The position numbers and the translations under genes are program-made. Under the pieces are notes generated by a model. The model made no database searches. It saw only the letters and a program-made list of their open reading frames with translations, and had not been told where the DNA came from. From Chryseobacterium sp. S0630 (GTDB lineage Bacteria > Bacteroidota > Bacteroidia > Flavobacteriales > Weeksellaceae), in assembly GCF_024158915.1 (NCBI RefSeq), contig NZ_JAMZGF010000017.1, positions 30,611 to 94,610 of the forward strand: a stretch of 64,000 bases of DNA, given 5' to 3'. Each line of letters begins with the position of its first letter. Position 1 is the first letter of the stretch. Below are positions 16,270 to 23,911 of this stretch, piece after piece.

Positions 16270-17607
16270 TTATTTTGTTAAGTCTAATCCGCCAAAATTT
16301 CCGGAACTCATCATGAGATAAACACCATCTGTTTTATCTAATGTATTCCAGTAGGCATGTAGATCTTCAGCATTCGTGAAAACCTTCAGCTTTTCATTCT
16401 TGAATTTTTCTTTAATAAACTCAGGAGAAATAGGTTCCATTCTCTTGATCTTCAATGCGTCTTCAGAATAGAAAACAATGGCTTCCTCCAGACCATCCAT
16501 GGCGTGGTCATACTGCTCAAGGAAAGCAGGGTTTAAGCTTGAATAGGTATGAAGTTCCAGGAATCCGTATTTCTTATCCTTTTTAAATTGTTCAGCGAAG
16601 GCTTTTACAGCTGCTTTCACCTTACTTGGTGCATGGGCAAAATCTTTGTAAAGCGTCCCTTTATCTTCTCTTTCTACTTTTTCAAGACGCTTGGATGCTC
16701 CTTTGAAGCTCATGATCGCCTCATAGAAATCTTCATCCATAATCCCAAGTTGTTGGCAGATATGTCTTGCACCTTCAAGATTCAGTAGATTGTGTGCTCC
16801 AAAAACAGAAAGAGGAACATCTCCCATTTCGGTTTTTAAATACACTTTACCATTATTGATTTCGTATTCAGGCGTTTTATAAGGAATCTTTCTGAAATAG
16901 TTCTCTGCATTTTCCACTACTTTCACTACTTCCGGATCTTCTTCATTATATACAAGAACTCCGCCTGCTGTAATACTTGCCACAAACTTTCTGAACTGCT
17001 CAATATAATCATCAAATGTTTTGAATACATTGATATGATCCCATGCAATACCGCTCATCAAAGCAATATTAGGCTGATACAGTAAAAATTTTGAGCGAAG
17101 ATCAATAGGAGAAGAAAGGTATTCATCACCTTCCAACACCATGAAATCATTATCCTGAGTCAGCTTTACCATACAGTCGAAACCTTCAAGCTGAGCGCCT
17201 ACCATGAAATCCACATCTTTCTGATGGAAATTCAAAACGTGAAGGATCATTGAAGTAATAGTCGTTTTACCATGTGATCCGGCAATAACAACTCTTGTCT
17301 TGTTTTTAGACTGTTCGTACAGGAATTCAGGATAAGAATATATTTTCAAGCCCAGTTCTTTTGCTCTTGCCAGCTCAGGGTTATCCTGATGTGCGTGCAT
17401 TCCAAGAATGACAGCATCAATATCCGAAGTGATCTTTTCCGGGAACCAGCCCATTTCCTGAGGAAGAATTCCTTTCTTTTCCAATCGGGATTTTGAAGGC
17501 TCAAAAATAGCGTCATCAGAACCTGTCACCTGATATCCTTTGTCTTTTAATGCGATTGCAAGATTATGCATGGCGCTTCCGCCAATGGCAATGAAGTGGG
17601 TTTTCAA
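16270..17607 (-). CDS. mpl: Mur ligase family protein, Mpl-like (UDP-MurNAc:tripeptide ligase)
   Basis: 445 residues. FIAIGGSAMHNLAIALKDKG is the N-terminal UDP-binding domain and VVIAGSHGKTTITSM (about 106-120) is the ATP-binding GxHGKTT loop of the Mur ligases. LGMHAHQDNPELARAKELG resembles the corresponding Mpl block rather than MurC. Mpl reuses tripeptide (L-Ala-D-Glu-mDAP) released during wall turnover by attaching it to UDP-MurNAc. A MurC-like role cannot be fully excluded without an alignment, but the length and the N-terminus favour Mpl. A lipoprotein gene lies 6 bp upstream. Confidence 0.82.
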   Translation of the reverse strand: MKTHFIAIGGSAMHNLAIALKDKGYQVTGSDDAIFEPSKSRLEKKGILPQEMGWFPEKITSDIDAVILGMHAHQDNPELARAKELGLKIYSYPEFLYEQSKNKTRVVIAGSHGKTTITSMILHVLNFHQKDVDFMVGAQLEGFDCMVKLTQDNDFMVLEGDEYLSSPIDLRSKFLLYQPNIALMSGIAWDHINVFKTFDDYIEQFRKFVASITAGGVLVYNEEDPEVVKVVENAENYFRKIPYKTPEYEINNGKVYLKTEMGDVPLSVFGAHNLLNLEGARHICQQLGIMDEDFYEAIMSFKGASKRLEKVEREDKGTLYKDFAHAPSKVKAAVKAFAEQFKKDKKYGFLELHTYSSLNPAFLEQYDHAMDGLEEAIVFYSEDALKIKRMEPISPEFIKEKFKNEKLKVFTNAEDLHAYWNTLDKTDGVYLMMSSGNFGGLDLTK

Positions 17608-17613
17608 TTGTAT

Positions 17614-18051
17614 TTACTGTTTTTTAACATTAGTATTAATGATCTGCTGGAAAGCTTCAAGAATATTGTTCCAGTTGGTGTTGTAATTCGGAATAATCAT
17701 ACTTGCATCCGTTTTACTGCCTTCATTAGGACCTTTCTTGACATTGATGGAAGTTGAAATATTGTCGTACAATTTTTTACGGTCTTCCTGTATTCTTCTG
17801 AAATTATTCTGAGAAAGAACCTGATCCAGTTTCTTTAAATCTTCATCAGAAATTTTAAAATCCTGTTTGTATTTTTTTCCCTGTCCTTCAAAAGAGTAGT
17901 GTACATTATTTCCTTTGATAAGAAGATTTTCATAAATAGGAGCAACACCTCCGCTTTTCGAATAGCTGATGTCAAAATCCGAATATACCTTTTGGCTGTT
18001 GCATGAAACTAATACTATGATTGCGAATAAGATTCCAAGTATTTTGTTCAT
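17614..18051 (-). CDS. Hypothetical lipoprotein
   Basis: 145 residues. The N-terminus has a signal peptide with lipobox LVSC (Cys at about 17), so the mature protein is lipid-anchored in the envelope. The mature part has no motif I can name; it is mixed alpha/beta with a Lys-rich middle (SFEGQGKKYKQDFKISDEDL). It lies between the acyltransferase gene (15 bp upstream) and mpl (6 bp downstream), so the three are probably one operon. Confidence 0.75.
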   Translation of the reverse strand: MNKILGILFAIIVLVSCNSQKVYSDFDISYSKSGGVAPIYENLLIKGNNVHYSFEGQGKKYKQDFKISDEDLKKLDQVLSQNNFRRIQEDRKKLYDNISTSINVKKGPNEGSKTDASMIIPNYNTNWNNILEAFQQIINTNVKKQ

Positions 18052-18066
18052 AATTTTTAATTTACT

Positions 18067-18873
18067 TTAATTATTTGAGTCCTTTTGTTCTAATTTTTTA
18101 GCTTTAAGTTCTTCATCATAACTGTGTAATACATTGAAATCTTCTGTCTGCTCAATAGCAGTCATAATTTTCAATAAAATTTCCGGTGCTTTTTCATTAT
18201 CATAATCAATATCCAAAGGAGCTTTGAATTCCATCGTAGGTTTTACACCGGTTACCTTTACGCGGAGTCCTTTTTTATCAAAAGCTCTTCTGAATCCGTT
18301 TATTTTGATTGGAATTACTATAGGACGCTGGTTTTTTACCAATTTGGCCGTTCCTCTTCGTCCCTGTGCAAAAGCGGAAGTAGTTCCTTGAGGGAAAGTA
18401 GCTACCCAGCCATTGTCCAATGCTTTCATAATATTATCCACCTCACTCATGTCTACCATTCTGTTGACATTTTTCCCTTCAGCTCTCCATGTTCTTTTTA
18501 CGGTTACAGCACCTGCAATTTTGAAAATTTTGGGAAGAATACCTTTGTTCATGGTTTCTTCAGCTGCTACATAATAAAAATCGATCTTTGGGTTCAGCAG
18601 ATAGATCGGGTTTTTTATCGTATTTAAATATCCGTTGTTTACAGCACAGAAGGCATGGTACATTGCCGCCACATCTGCAAAATACGTCTGATGATTGGAT
18701 ACAAAAAGGACATTAGAATCCGGGAGATCCACAAGGTGTTCTGTACCGGTTATTTTTAACTTATTAAAGCCATTGAATCTTCTGTAAGACACAATACCTA
18801 AAATAAAAATAATAAACCTTTTCAAAAAATAAGGAGTTCCGAATGCATCGGTGAAAATATTTTTCTTCGCCAT
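18067..18873 (-). CDS. 1-acyl-sn-glycerol-3-phosphate acyltransferase-like (PlsC family)
   Basis: 268 residues, PlsC-type acyltransferase acting on membrane lipids. SNHQTYFADVAAMYHAF is the catalytic block, FPQGTTSAFAQGRRGTAKL the substrate block and RPIVIPIKINGFRRAF the third block. In the catalytic block there are five residues between His and Asp rather than four, as in the usual HX4D. A hydrophobic N-terminal helix (FIIFILGIVSY) anchors it. A role in phospholipid or lipid A-type acylation is possible. Confidence 0.85.
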   Translation of the reverse strand: MAKKNIFTDAFGTPYFLKRFIIFILGIVSYRRFNGFNKLKITGTEHLVDLPDSNVLFVSNHQTYFADVAAMYHAFCAVNNGYLNTIKNPIYLLNPKIDFYYVAAEETMNKGILPKIFKIAGAVTVKRTWRAEGKNVNRMVDMSEVDNIMKALDNGWVATFPQGTTSAFAQGRRGTAKLVKNQRPIVIPIKINGFRRAFDKKGLRVKVTGVKPTMEFKAPLDIDYDNEKAPEILLKIMTAIEQTEDFNVLHSYDEELKAKKLEQKDSNN

Positions 18874-18900
18874 CTCTCAATTAAACACGGTAGTGCAAAG

Positions 18901-19530
18901 TTACATTTTTTTCAGCAACTGACTGAATTCACTTAATATCATTGCTGTAGCACCCCAGATGATGTATCCGTTGAAATTAATAACCGGAACATCATGTCCG
19001 GCTGCACTTGGCAGAGCCATAATTTCCGGGGTATCCGACAGGTTTAAAAAGGAAGTGATGGGAAATTCTATGGTTTCCACAGCTTCTGTCTGCTGAAGAA
19101 CAAAGGCCGGATTCTTTTTGGTATAAGAGATATAGGGATATACATAAAAATTGCTTGGCGGAATATAGATAGGAGACATTTCTCTGATGATCCTTACATA
19201 ATGTTTATCTATTCCGATTTCTTCAGAAGTTTCACGAACTGCTGTTTCAGCAAAATCTCTGTCCATTTCCTCACGCTTTCCTCCAGGCAGTGAGATCTGC
19301 CCGCTGTGCCTGTCGTGCTCATTAATCGTTCTTTGAATCAATGGAAAATACCACTCGTTGTCCTTTAGATAGAGAACAATATTGACAGCCGCAAATTTGG
19401 GATTCTTTGACAATACTTCATCATAAGTAAAAACGGGACGGTAGGGAGGCGAGAATACTCCATGGGCGTGTTCACCGGGAAGTTCCACGCTTTTTATTTT
19501 TCTCAATAAATCTTTTCCAAAATTTTCCAT
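18901..19530 (-). CDS. NUDIX hydrolase, probable CoA pyrophosphatase
   Basis: 209 residues. The Nudix box is complete: GGKREEMDRDFAETAVRETSEEIGI (Gx5Ex7REUxEExGU), with catalytic Glu in RETSEEIG. PLIQRTINEHDRHSGQISLP before it is like the NuCoA motif of CoA- and acyl-CoA pyrophosphatases. Likely role: CoA pool turnover. It is the first gene of a minus-strand group with plsC, the lipoprotein and mpl. The 480-bp region upstream (19531-20010) is shared with the divergent curli cluster. Confidence 0.88.
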   Translation of the reverse strand: MENFGKDLLRKIKSVELPGEHAHGVFSPPYRPVFTYDEVLSKNPKFAAVNIVLYLKDNEWYFPLIQRTINEHDRHSGQISLPGGKREEMDRDFAETAVRETSEEIGIDKHYVRIIREMSPIYIPPSNFYVYPYISYTKKNPAFVLQQTEAVETIEFPITSFLNLSDTPEIMALPSAAGHDVPVINFNGYIIWGATAMILSEFSQLLKKM

Positions 19531-19971
19531 AGCTCAAATTTAGCAATATATCTTGAAGAAATAAGTGCCTTAACATTAATTAACCTATGAGAAAGACCGC
19601 ATTGTAGCCGGAAATATTTACTTCTTAAATCCAATGAGATATCATGAATGATAAAATACAATCTATTTCACTTTCAGTCTTGAATTTTTAATATAAAATT
19701 GATTTTAGGTTGAGATAATAAATTTGACAGGAGTTTGTAAGAAAAAGCGTAAAACTCTGAATTGTGATGTTTTAAAAATATAAAAGATCGGGTTTATTCA
19801 GAGTAAATCATGATTGAAGAAAGGTTAATATTCACTGACGATGGATTTGCTTGTAAATCAACATGTTGTGATAGTGTTTTTCCGTAACGGTAAATAATGA
19901 CTTGTCCAACTGGAAACCGTGATTTTCAAAATTTACACTTTGATGGTGGTTTTTCATTTTGACGGGGAAGC

Positions 19972-19979
19972 TACCTTTG
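19972..19979 (+). promoter_or_regulatory. Candidate -7 box TACCTTTG of the major curlin gene
   Basis: TACCTTTG fits the Bacteroidota TAnnTTTG, 31 bp before the ATG. The -33 TTG at the expected 19-21 bp is weak, which would suit activator dependence. The rest of the 19531-20010 gap shows no gene. Confidence 0.5.
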
Positions 19980-20010
19980 CCTTACTATTAACCAATTAAT
20001 TTTTACTAAG

Positions 20011-20829
20011 ATGAAAAATTTACTTACAGGTGTACTTACACTATTCGCAATGAGTTTCGGATTCGCACAATTCAATATTGATGTGACTACTCAAACAGGA
20101 AACTTAAATGTTGCTACAGTAGACCAGACTGGTCTTTTGAACATCAATTCTCTTACACAGACAGGGAATCGTAATACTGCAGATATTGACCAGGTAGGAA
20201 TTTTTAATGTCAATAATGCACAAAGTATCGGAAACAGAAACTCTGTAGATGTAGATCAGATGGGAATTGCAAACTCAAATGAAGTGTTGCAGATGGGAAA
20301 CAGAAACTCTGCTTCAACTTGGCAGTTAGGAGTACTTAACTCTACAGAACAAACTCAGATCGGAAGAAGAAATGATGCTTCTTCAGTACAGATTGGATTA
20401 GGAAACTATGTTTTCCAATATCAGGATGGAAGAAGAAATGATGCTTCTGCTGTTCAGATAGGTCTTGGTAATGATGCTTATCAAATTCAGTTAGGAAGAA
20501 GAAATGATGCAAGTGCCCTTCAGTTAGGAGCTAATAATGTTCTTGTTCAGTACCAGGATGGTGATGATAACAGTGCCAGCCATGCTCAAGTAGGGTCTGG
20601 TAATATTGCCGCCTCACTTCAAATTGGAGATGACAACACCACTGCAGGATTACAGGTAGGTAATGGTAACCAACTTTATCAGTTCCAGATAGGAGATTCC
20701 AACACAGCTATAGACCTTCAAATGGGTAATGGTAACTTTACCTGGGTAGCTCAGAGCGGTCTTGGCCATGTTCATGTAGGAACTCAGATGGGTAATGGAA
20801 ACTCAATGATTGTAAATCAGTCGAATTAA
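20011..20829 (+). CDS. Curlin repeat protein, major curli subunit-like (CsgA-like)
   Basis: 272 residues with a signal peptide (MKKNLLTGVLTLFAMSFGFAQ region, cleavage near residue 20), then about 22 copies of the motif Q-x-G-x-x-N (for example QTGNLN, QIGRRN, QVGNGN), nearly continuous. In CsgA the related pattern S-x5-QxGxxNxA-x3-Q builds a beta-solenoid amyloid. Repeats in the middle carry a variant QDGRRND. It is secreted through CsgG with CsgE/CsgF (family knowledge), and these genes follow here. A strong terminator directly after the gene would make it more expressed than the downstream genes. Confidence 0.88.
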   Translation: MKNLLTGVLTLFAMSFGFAQFNIDVTTQTGNLNVATVDQTGLLNINSLTQTGNRNTADIDQVGIFNVNNAQSIGNRNSVDVDQMGIANSNEVLQMGNRNSASTWQLGVLNSTEQTQIGRRNDASSVQIGLGNYVFQYQDGRRNDASAVQIGLGNDAYQIQLGRRNDASALQLGANNVLVQYQDGDDNSASHAQVGSGNIAASLQIGDDNTTAGLQVGNGNQLYQFQIGDSNTAIDLQMGNGNFTWVAQSGLGHVHVGTQMGNGNSMIVNQSN

Positions 20830-20865
20830 GCCCTATAACAACATACTGTAAATCTTAGAAATTGT

Positions 20866-20896
20866 AAAGGAGAAACTGCAGTGTTTCTCCTTTTTT
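20866..20896 (+). terminator. Terminator/attenuator after the major curlin gene
   Basis: AAAGGAGAAAC-tgcagt-GTTTCTCC followed by six T. The stem is perfect. It lies between the major curlin gene and the rest of the csg genes and could limit read-through. Confidence 0.88.
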
Positions 20897-20948
20897 AACC
20901 CCTTCGATTTTCTCCGTTTTGTTATCATGTAATTTTAATACTAAGGCT

Positions 20949-21347
20949 ATGTTTAACTTGAAATGGAGTGTTTTGGCTCTTTTCACAATGTTGCCACTAC
21001 ATGCACAGGAAATAGACTGGGATAAGGTCAACAGCAATACAATCTTTAATCTTATAGCCAGACAACAGACAGATCAGAGTTCTTATGGATCCGATATCAT
21101 TCAGATAGGAGACTATAATAATGCCGAACTTTCCCTTAACGCCCGAACCAATATTATAGTAAGACAGCTGGGAGATTTTAATACCCTGTATTTTATCAAT
21201 TCATTCACAGATAAAGAAACAAAAGCTGCCATTACTGCACAGGGAAACAATAATATTATTGATGTTACAGGAAGCAACAGTATTTCGGATGGAATTCAGA
21301 TTAATGTAAAGGGAGATAATAGGACAGTTTTCATGAGAAACTATTAA
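20949..21347 (+). CDS. Small curlin-like protein, probable minor/nucleator subunit (CsgB-like)
   Basis: 132 residues. A signal peptide (MFNLKWSVLALFTMLPLHAQ) is followed by only about five degenerate curlin motifs (IQIGDYNNAEL, RQLGDFN, AQGNNN, VKGDNR). A short divergent subunit beside a long regular one is the pattern of CsgB with CsgA, so a nucleator role is inferred. Upstream in-frame non-ATG codons are not used; the ATG at 20949 starts the signal peptide. It lies 8 bp before csgE. Confidence 0.78.
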   Translation: MFNLKWSVLALFTMLPLHAQEIDWDKVNSNTIFNLIARQQTDQSSYGSDIIQIGDYNNAELSLNARTNIIVRQLGDFNTLYFINSFTDKETKAAITAQGNNNIIDVTGSNSISDGIQINVKGDNRTVFMRNY

Positions 21348-21354
21348 AACACAA

Positions 21355-22089
21355 ATGATGAAACTTTTATATTCCCTTAGCTTGGGTACATTTTTTACCT
21401 TCCTGTCTGTATGGGTTTATGGGCAGGAAGATAAGAAAGTAAATGCAAGGATAGAGAGTAGTGTTCTTGAAAACCAGGTCAGATTAAAAGCAGTGGTAAT
21501 CAATAACACCGCTGTATATAAAGAACTGAATTACCTTTTGATTTCTATTAAAAAAGGAAATAGTGGAAATCTCTCCAACAATCAGCAGAACGGTAAATTT
21601 TCCGTCAATCCCAATGAAGTAAAAGTATTATCAGAAATCAGTGTGAATCTCGAATCAAAAGATGCTCTCAAAGCTTTCCTTTACATCAGGGATGAAGAAA
21701 CCCAGAAGCTGATTGCCAAAGACAGTCTGGAACTGAACAGCGACCTTTTCAAAAAAAAAACAGCTAAGATAGAAGAAGATGCTGCTTATGAGCTCAGAGG
21801 ACTTACCATCGATGAGACAAAAACCAAAGTAGGAAAAGACTTTTATGATATGTTTTACATGCAGTACAGTCAGCTTCCTGATAAAAGCAGTAGCGTAATA
21901 ACTATTACAGAACTTCCTCTCCGCGGAACAAGTGGTCAGATTAATATTCAGATGGAAGATAAAATTATTTACAGTTTTATGACCAATCCGGCAGAGGATT
22001 ATTTAAAAGAACAACTAGGCTATAGCTTAAAATATATCAAAGAATTTAATGCCAAGAAAAATCTTATAAAAAATGAATTCATCTATTAA
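21355..22089 (+). CDS. csgE: Curli assembly protein CsgE with N-terminal CsgH-like domain
   Basis: 244 residues, about twice the length of E. coli CsgE. After a signal peptide (to about 23), residues about 30-125 resemble CsgH, the chaperone that blocks curlin polymerisation: ELNYLLISIKKGNSGN, then QQNGKFSV matches the remembered CsgH core KxGxSGxSxxxQxGxF. Residues about 145-244 (YELRGLTIDETKTKVGKDF, LPLRGTSGQINIQMEDKIIY) are CsgE, which caps CsgG and delivers substrate. The fusion would keep subunits soluble and hand them to the pore. Start at 21355 or the next ATG at 21358. Confidence 0.85.
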   Translation: MMKLLYSLSLGTFFTFLSVWVYGQEDKKVNARIESSVLENQVRLKAVVINNTAVYKELNYLLISIKKGNSGNLSNNQQNGKFSVNPNEVKVLSEISVNLESKDALKAFLYIRDEETQKLIAKDSLELNSDLFKKKTAKIEEDAAYELRGLTIDETKTKVGKDFYDMFYMQYSQLPDKSSSVITITELPLRGTSGQINIQMEDKIIYSFMTNPAEDYLKEQLGYSLKYIKEFNAKKNLIKNEFIY

Positions 22090-22091
22090 AA

Positions 22092-22511
22092 ATGTCCGCC
22101 ATGAAAACGTTTATCATTATTTTGACATGTATTGCGGGTATTTTCTACGGAAAAGCTCAGCAGCTCGTCTATAAGCCGGTAAATCCAGCCTTTGGAGGAG
22201 ATACATTTAATTATCAGTGGCTTTTAAGCTCTGCTAATGCACAAAACCCATTTGATGAAAAAAATGATTTCAGCGATTTGCTGGATCGAGTGAACTCTCT
22301 TGATAGTTTTACTGAAAGTCTTAACAGGCAGATCCTCAGTGAGCTTTCACGAAAACTGTTTGAAGAACAGTTTGGTGATGGAAACATAAAACCCGGAAAT
22401 TATCTTTTCGGTTCCCTTTATCTACAAATTACCAATACTAATCAGGGACTTTTAATCAATATTTTGGATACCAGCAATGGCGATCAGTCCGAGATCGTAA
22501 TTCCAAAATAG
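22092..22511 (+). CDS. csgF: Curli assembly/transport component CsgF
   Basis: 139 residues. After the signal peptide the mature protein begins with QQLVYKPVNPAFGGDTFN, then YQWLLSSANAQNPF, the conserved N-terminus of CsgF that lodges in the CsgG channel. CsgF couples secretion to CsgB-nucleated growth at the cell surface (family knowledge). It is 2 bp after csgE. ATG at 22092 or 22101 are both possible, and the second gives a shorter signal peptide. Confidence 0.9.
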   Translation: MSAMKTFIIILTCIAGIFYGKAQQLVYKPVNPAFGGDTFNYQWLLSSANAQNPFDEKNDFSDLLDRVNSLDSFTESLNRQILSELSRKLFEEQFGDGNIKPGNYLFGSLYLQITNTNQGLLINILDTSNGDQSEIVIPK

Positions 22512-22535
22512 GTAATCACTAAAAATAAACTTACC

Positions 22536-23900
22536 ATGACAACCTACACTTATACCAGAATCTTTTTCTGCACCTTCCTGCTATGCATTTTGCAGGCCTG
22601 TAGTTCAATATTTGGTTTACCTTCGGATCCCGAAAAACCAACAATGGGAGAGGTTACATCTTCCACCGCAGAATTAAAAAATCTTCCGCTTCCCAAAGAG
22701 AAGATTGTAATAGGAGTCTACAAATTCAGAGACCAGACCGGCCAGTATAAACCTTCCGAAAATGGAAACAACTGGAGTACGGCAGTCCCTCAGGGAACTA
22801 CAACCATTCTTATCAAAGCATTAGAAGACAGCCGCTGGTTTGTCCCTATTGAAAGGGAAAATATAGCCAATCTTCTCAATGAAAGACAGATCATCCGTTC
22901 CACCAGACAGGAATACATCAAGGATGCAGACAAAAACAATCAATCACTTCCACCTCTTTTATACGCCGGGATTCTTCTCGAAGGCGGCGTTATCTCATAT
23001 GACAGCAATATTCTGACCGGAGGACTTGGAGCAAGATATTTCGGAATCGGAGCTTCCACACAGTACCGTCAGGACAGAATTACCATCTATCTCCGCGCTG
23101 TCTCTACACTTAACGGAGAAATTCTTAAAACGGTTTATACTTCTAAAACCATTCTTTCAACCAGTGTTAACGGAAGCTTTTTCAGATATATTGATACTGA
23201 AAGATTACTGGAAGCTGAGGTAGGTCTGACTCAAAACGAACCTGTTCAGCTCGCCGTAACAGAAGCAATAGAAAAAGCTGTGAAAGCCCTGATTGTTGAA
23301 GGAATCAGAGATAAAATATGGGGGAAGGCAATAGATGAGAATGGAGGATATCAAAGCTTAATCAACGAATACAACAGAGAGCAGGAGCAAAATAATGACA
23401 GAGCTGTTGGAGGCAGATATCCGCAGGATTACAGACAGAAAGTATCCATATTTGCCAATGTTGAAGGACAGAAAGTTAAAGATGACTATGTAGGTCCTAA
23501 AATGAATGTTGGTGGAAAAATAGGACTTAAATATTTCCTTACTCCTTATCTGAATATGGAACTGAACGCAAGCTATTTTACGCTTGAAAATTCAAATATT
23601 GTGAAAAGAAACTACTATGGTCCTGAAGTGAATCTGGAATACATCCTTTTTCCAAAATACAGATTCAGTCCATTTGTTTATGGTGGAGCAGGAGCGTTGT
23701 ATTCAAAATATAAACCCCAATATAAAGCACAGTTCGGTGGCGGGCTGGAATATATGATCAGCAAGAATTTTTCGCTGAGAGCCTCCGCCCAATATGACCT
23801 TGGCTTCAAAGACGACTGGGAAGGCCTTGTAAACGGAAAAAGAAAAGATCAGGCTTTGCGCTTTGGAATAGGAATCAACTTTTACTTCGGAAACAAATAA
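22536..23900 (+). CDS. csgG: Curli secretion channel CsgG with extra C-terminal beta-barrel domain
   Basis: 454 residues. The lipobox ILQACSS and EKIVIGVYKFRDQTGQYKPS, then the block ILIKALEDSRWFVPIEREN, identify CsgG, the nonameric outer-membrane lipoprotein pore. E. coli CsgG is about 277 residues. Here about 150 more residues follow, with alternating hydrophobic strands and a final aromatic (FGIGINFYFGNK), typical of an OmpA-like small barrel. The first part covers the whole normal CsgG. Confidence 0.92.
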   Translation: MTTYTYTRIFFCTFLLCILQACSSIFGLPSDPEKPTMGEVTSSTAELKNLPLPKEKIVIGVYKFRDQTGQYKPSENGNNWSTAVPQGTTTILIKALEDSRWFVPIERENIANLLNERQIIRSTRQEYIKDADKNNQSLPPLLYAGILLEGGVISYDSNILTGGLGARYFGIGASTQYRQDRITIYLRAVSTLNGEILKTVYTSKTILSTSVNGSFFRYIDTERLLEAEVGLTQNEPVQLAVTEAIEKAVKALIVEGIRDKIWGKAIDENGGYQSLINEYNREQEQNNDRAVGGRYPQDYRQKVSIFANVEGQKVKDDYVGPKMNVGGKIGLKYFLTPYLNMELNASYFTLENSNIVKRNYYGPEVNLEYILFPKYRFSPFVYGGAGALYSKYKPQYKAQFGGGLEYMISKNFSLRASAQYDLGFKDDWEGLVNGKRKDQALRFGIGINFYFGNK

Positions 23901-23911
23901 AAACACGAACT

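Noticed and set aside
19531..20010. Gene in the long gap before the curli cluster
   Set aside because: No frame with a plausible start and motif was seen; it is better explained as a regulatory region shared by two divergent units.
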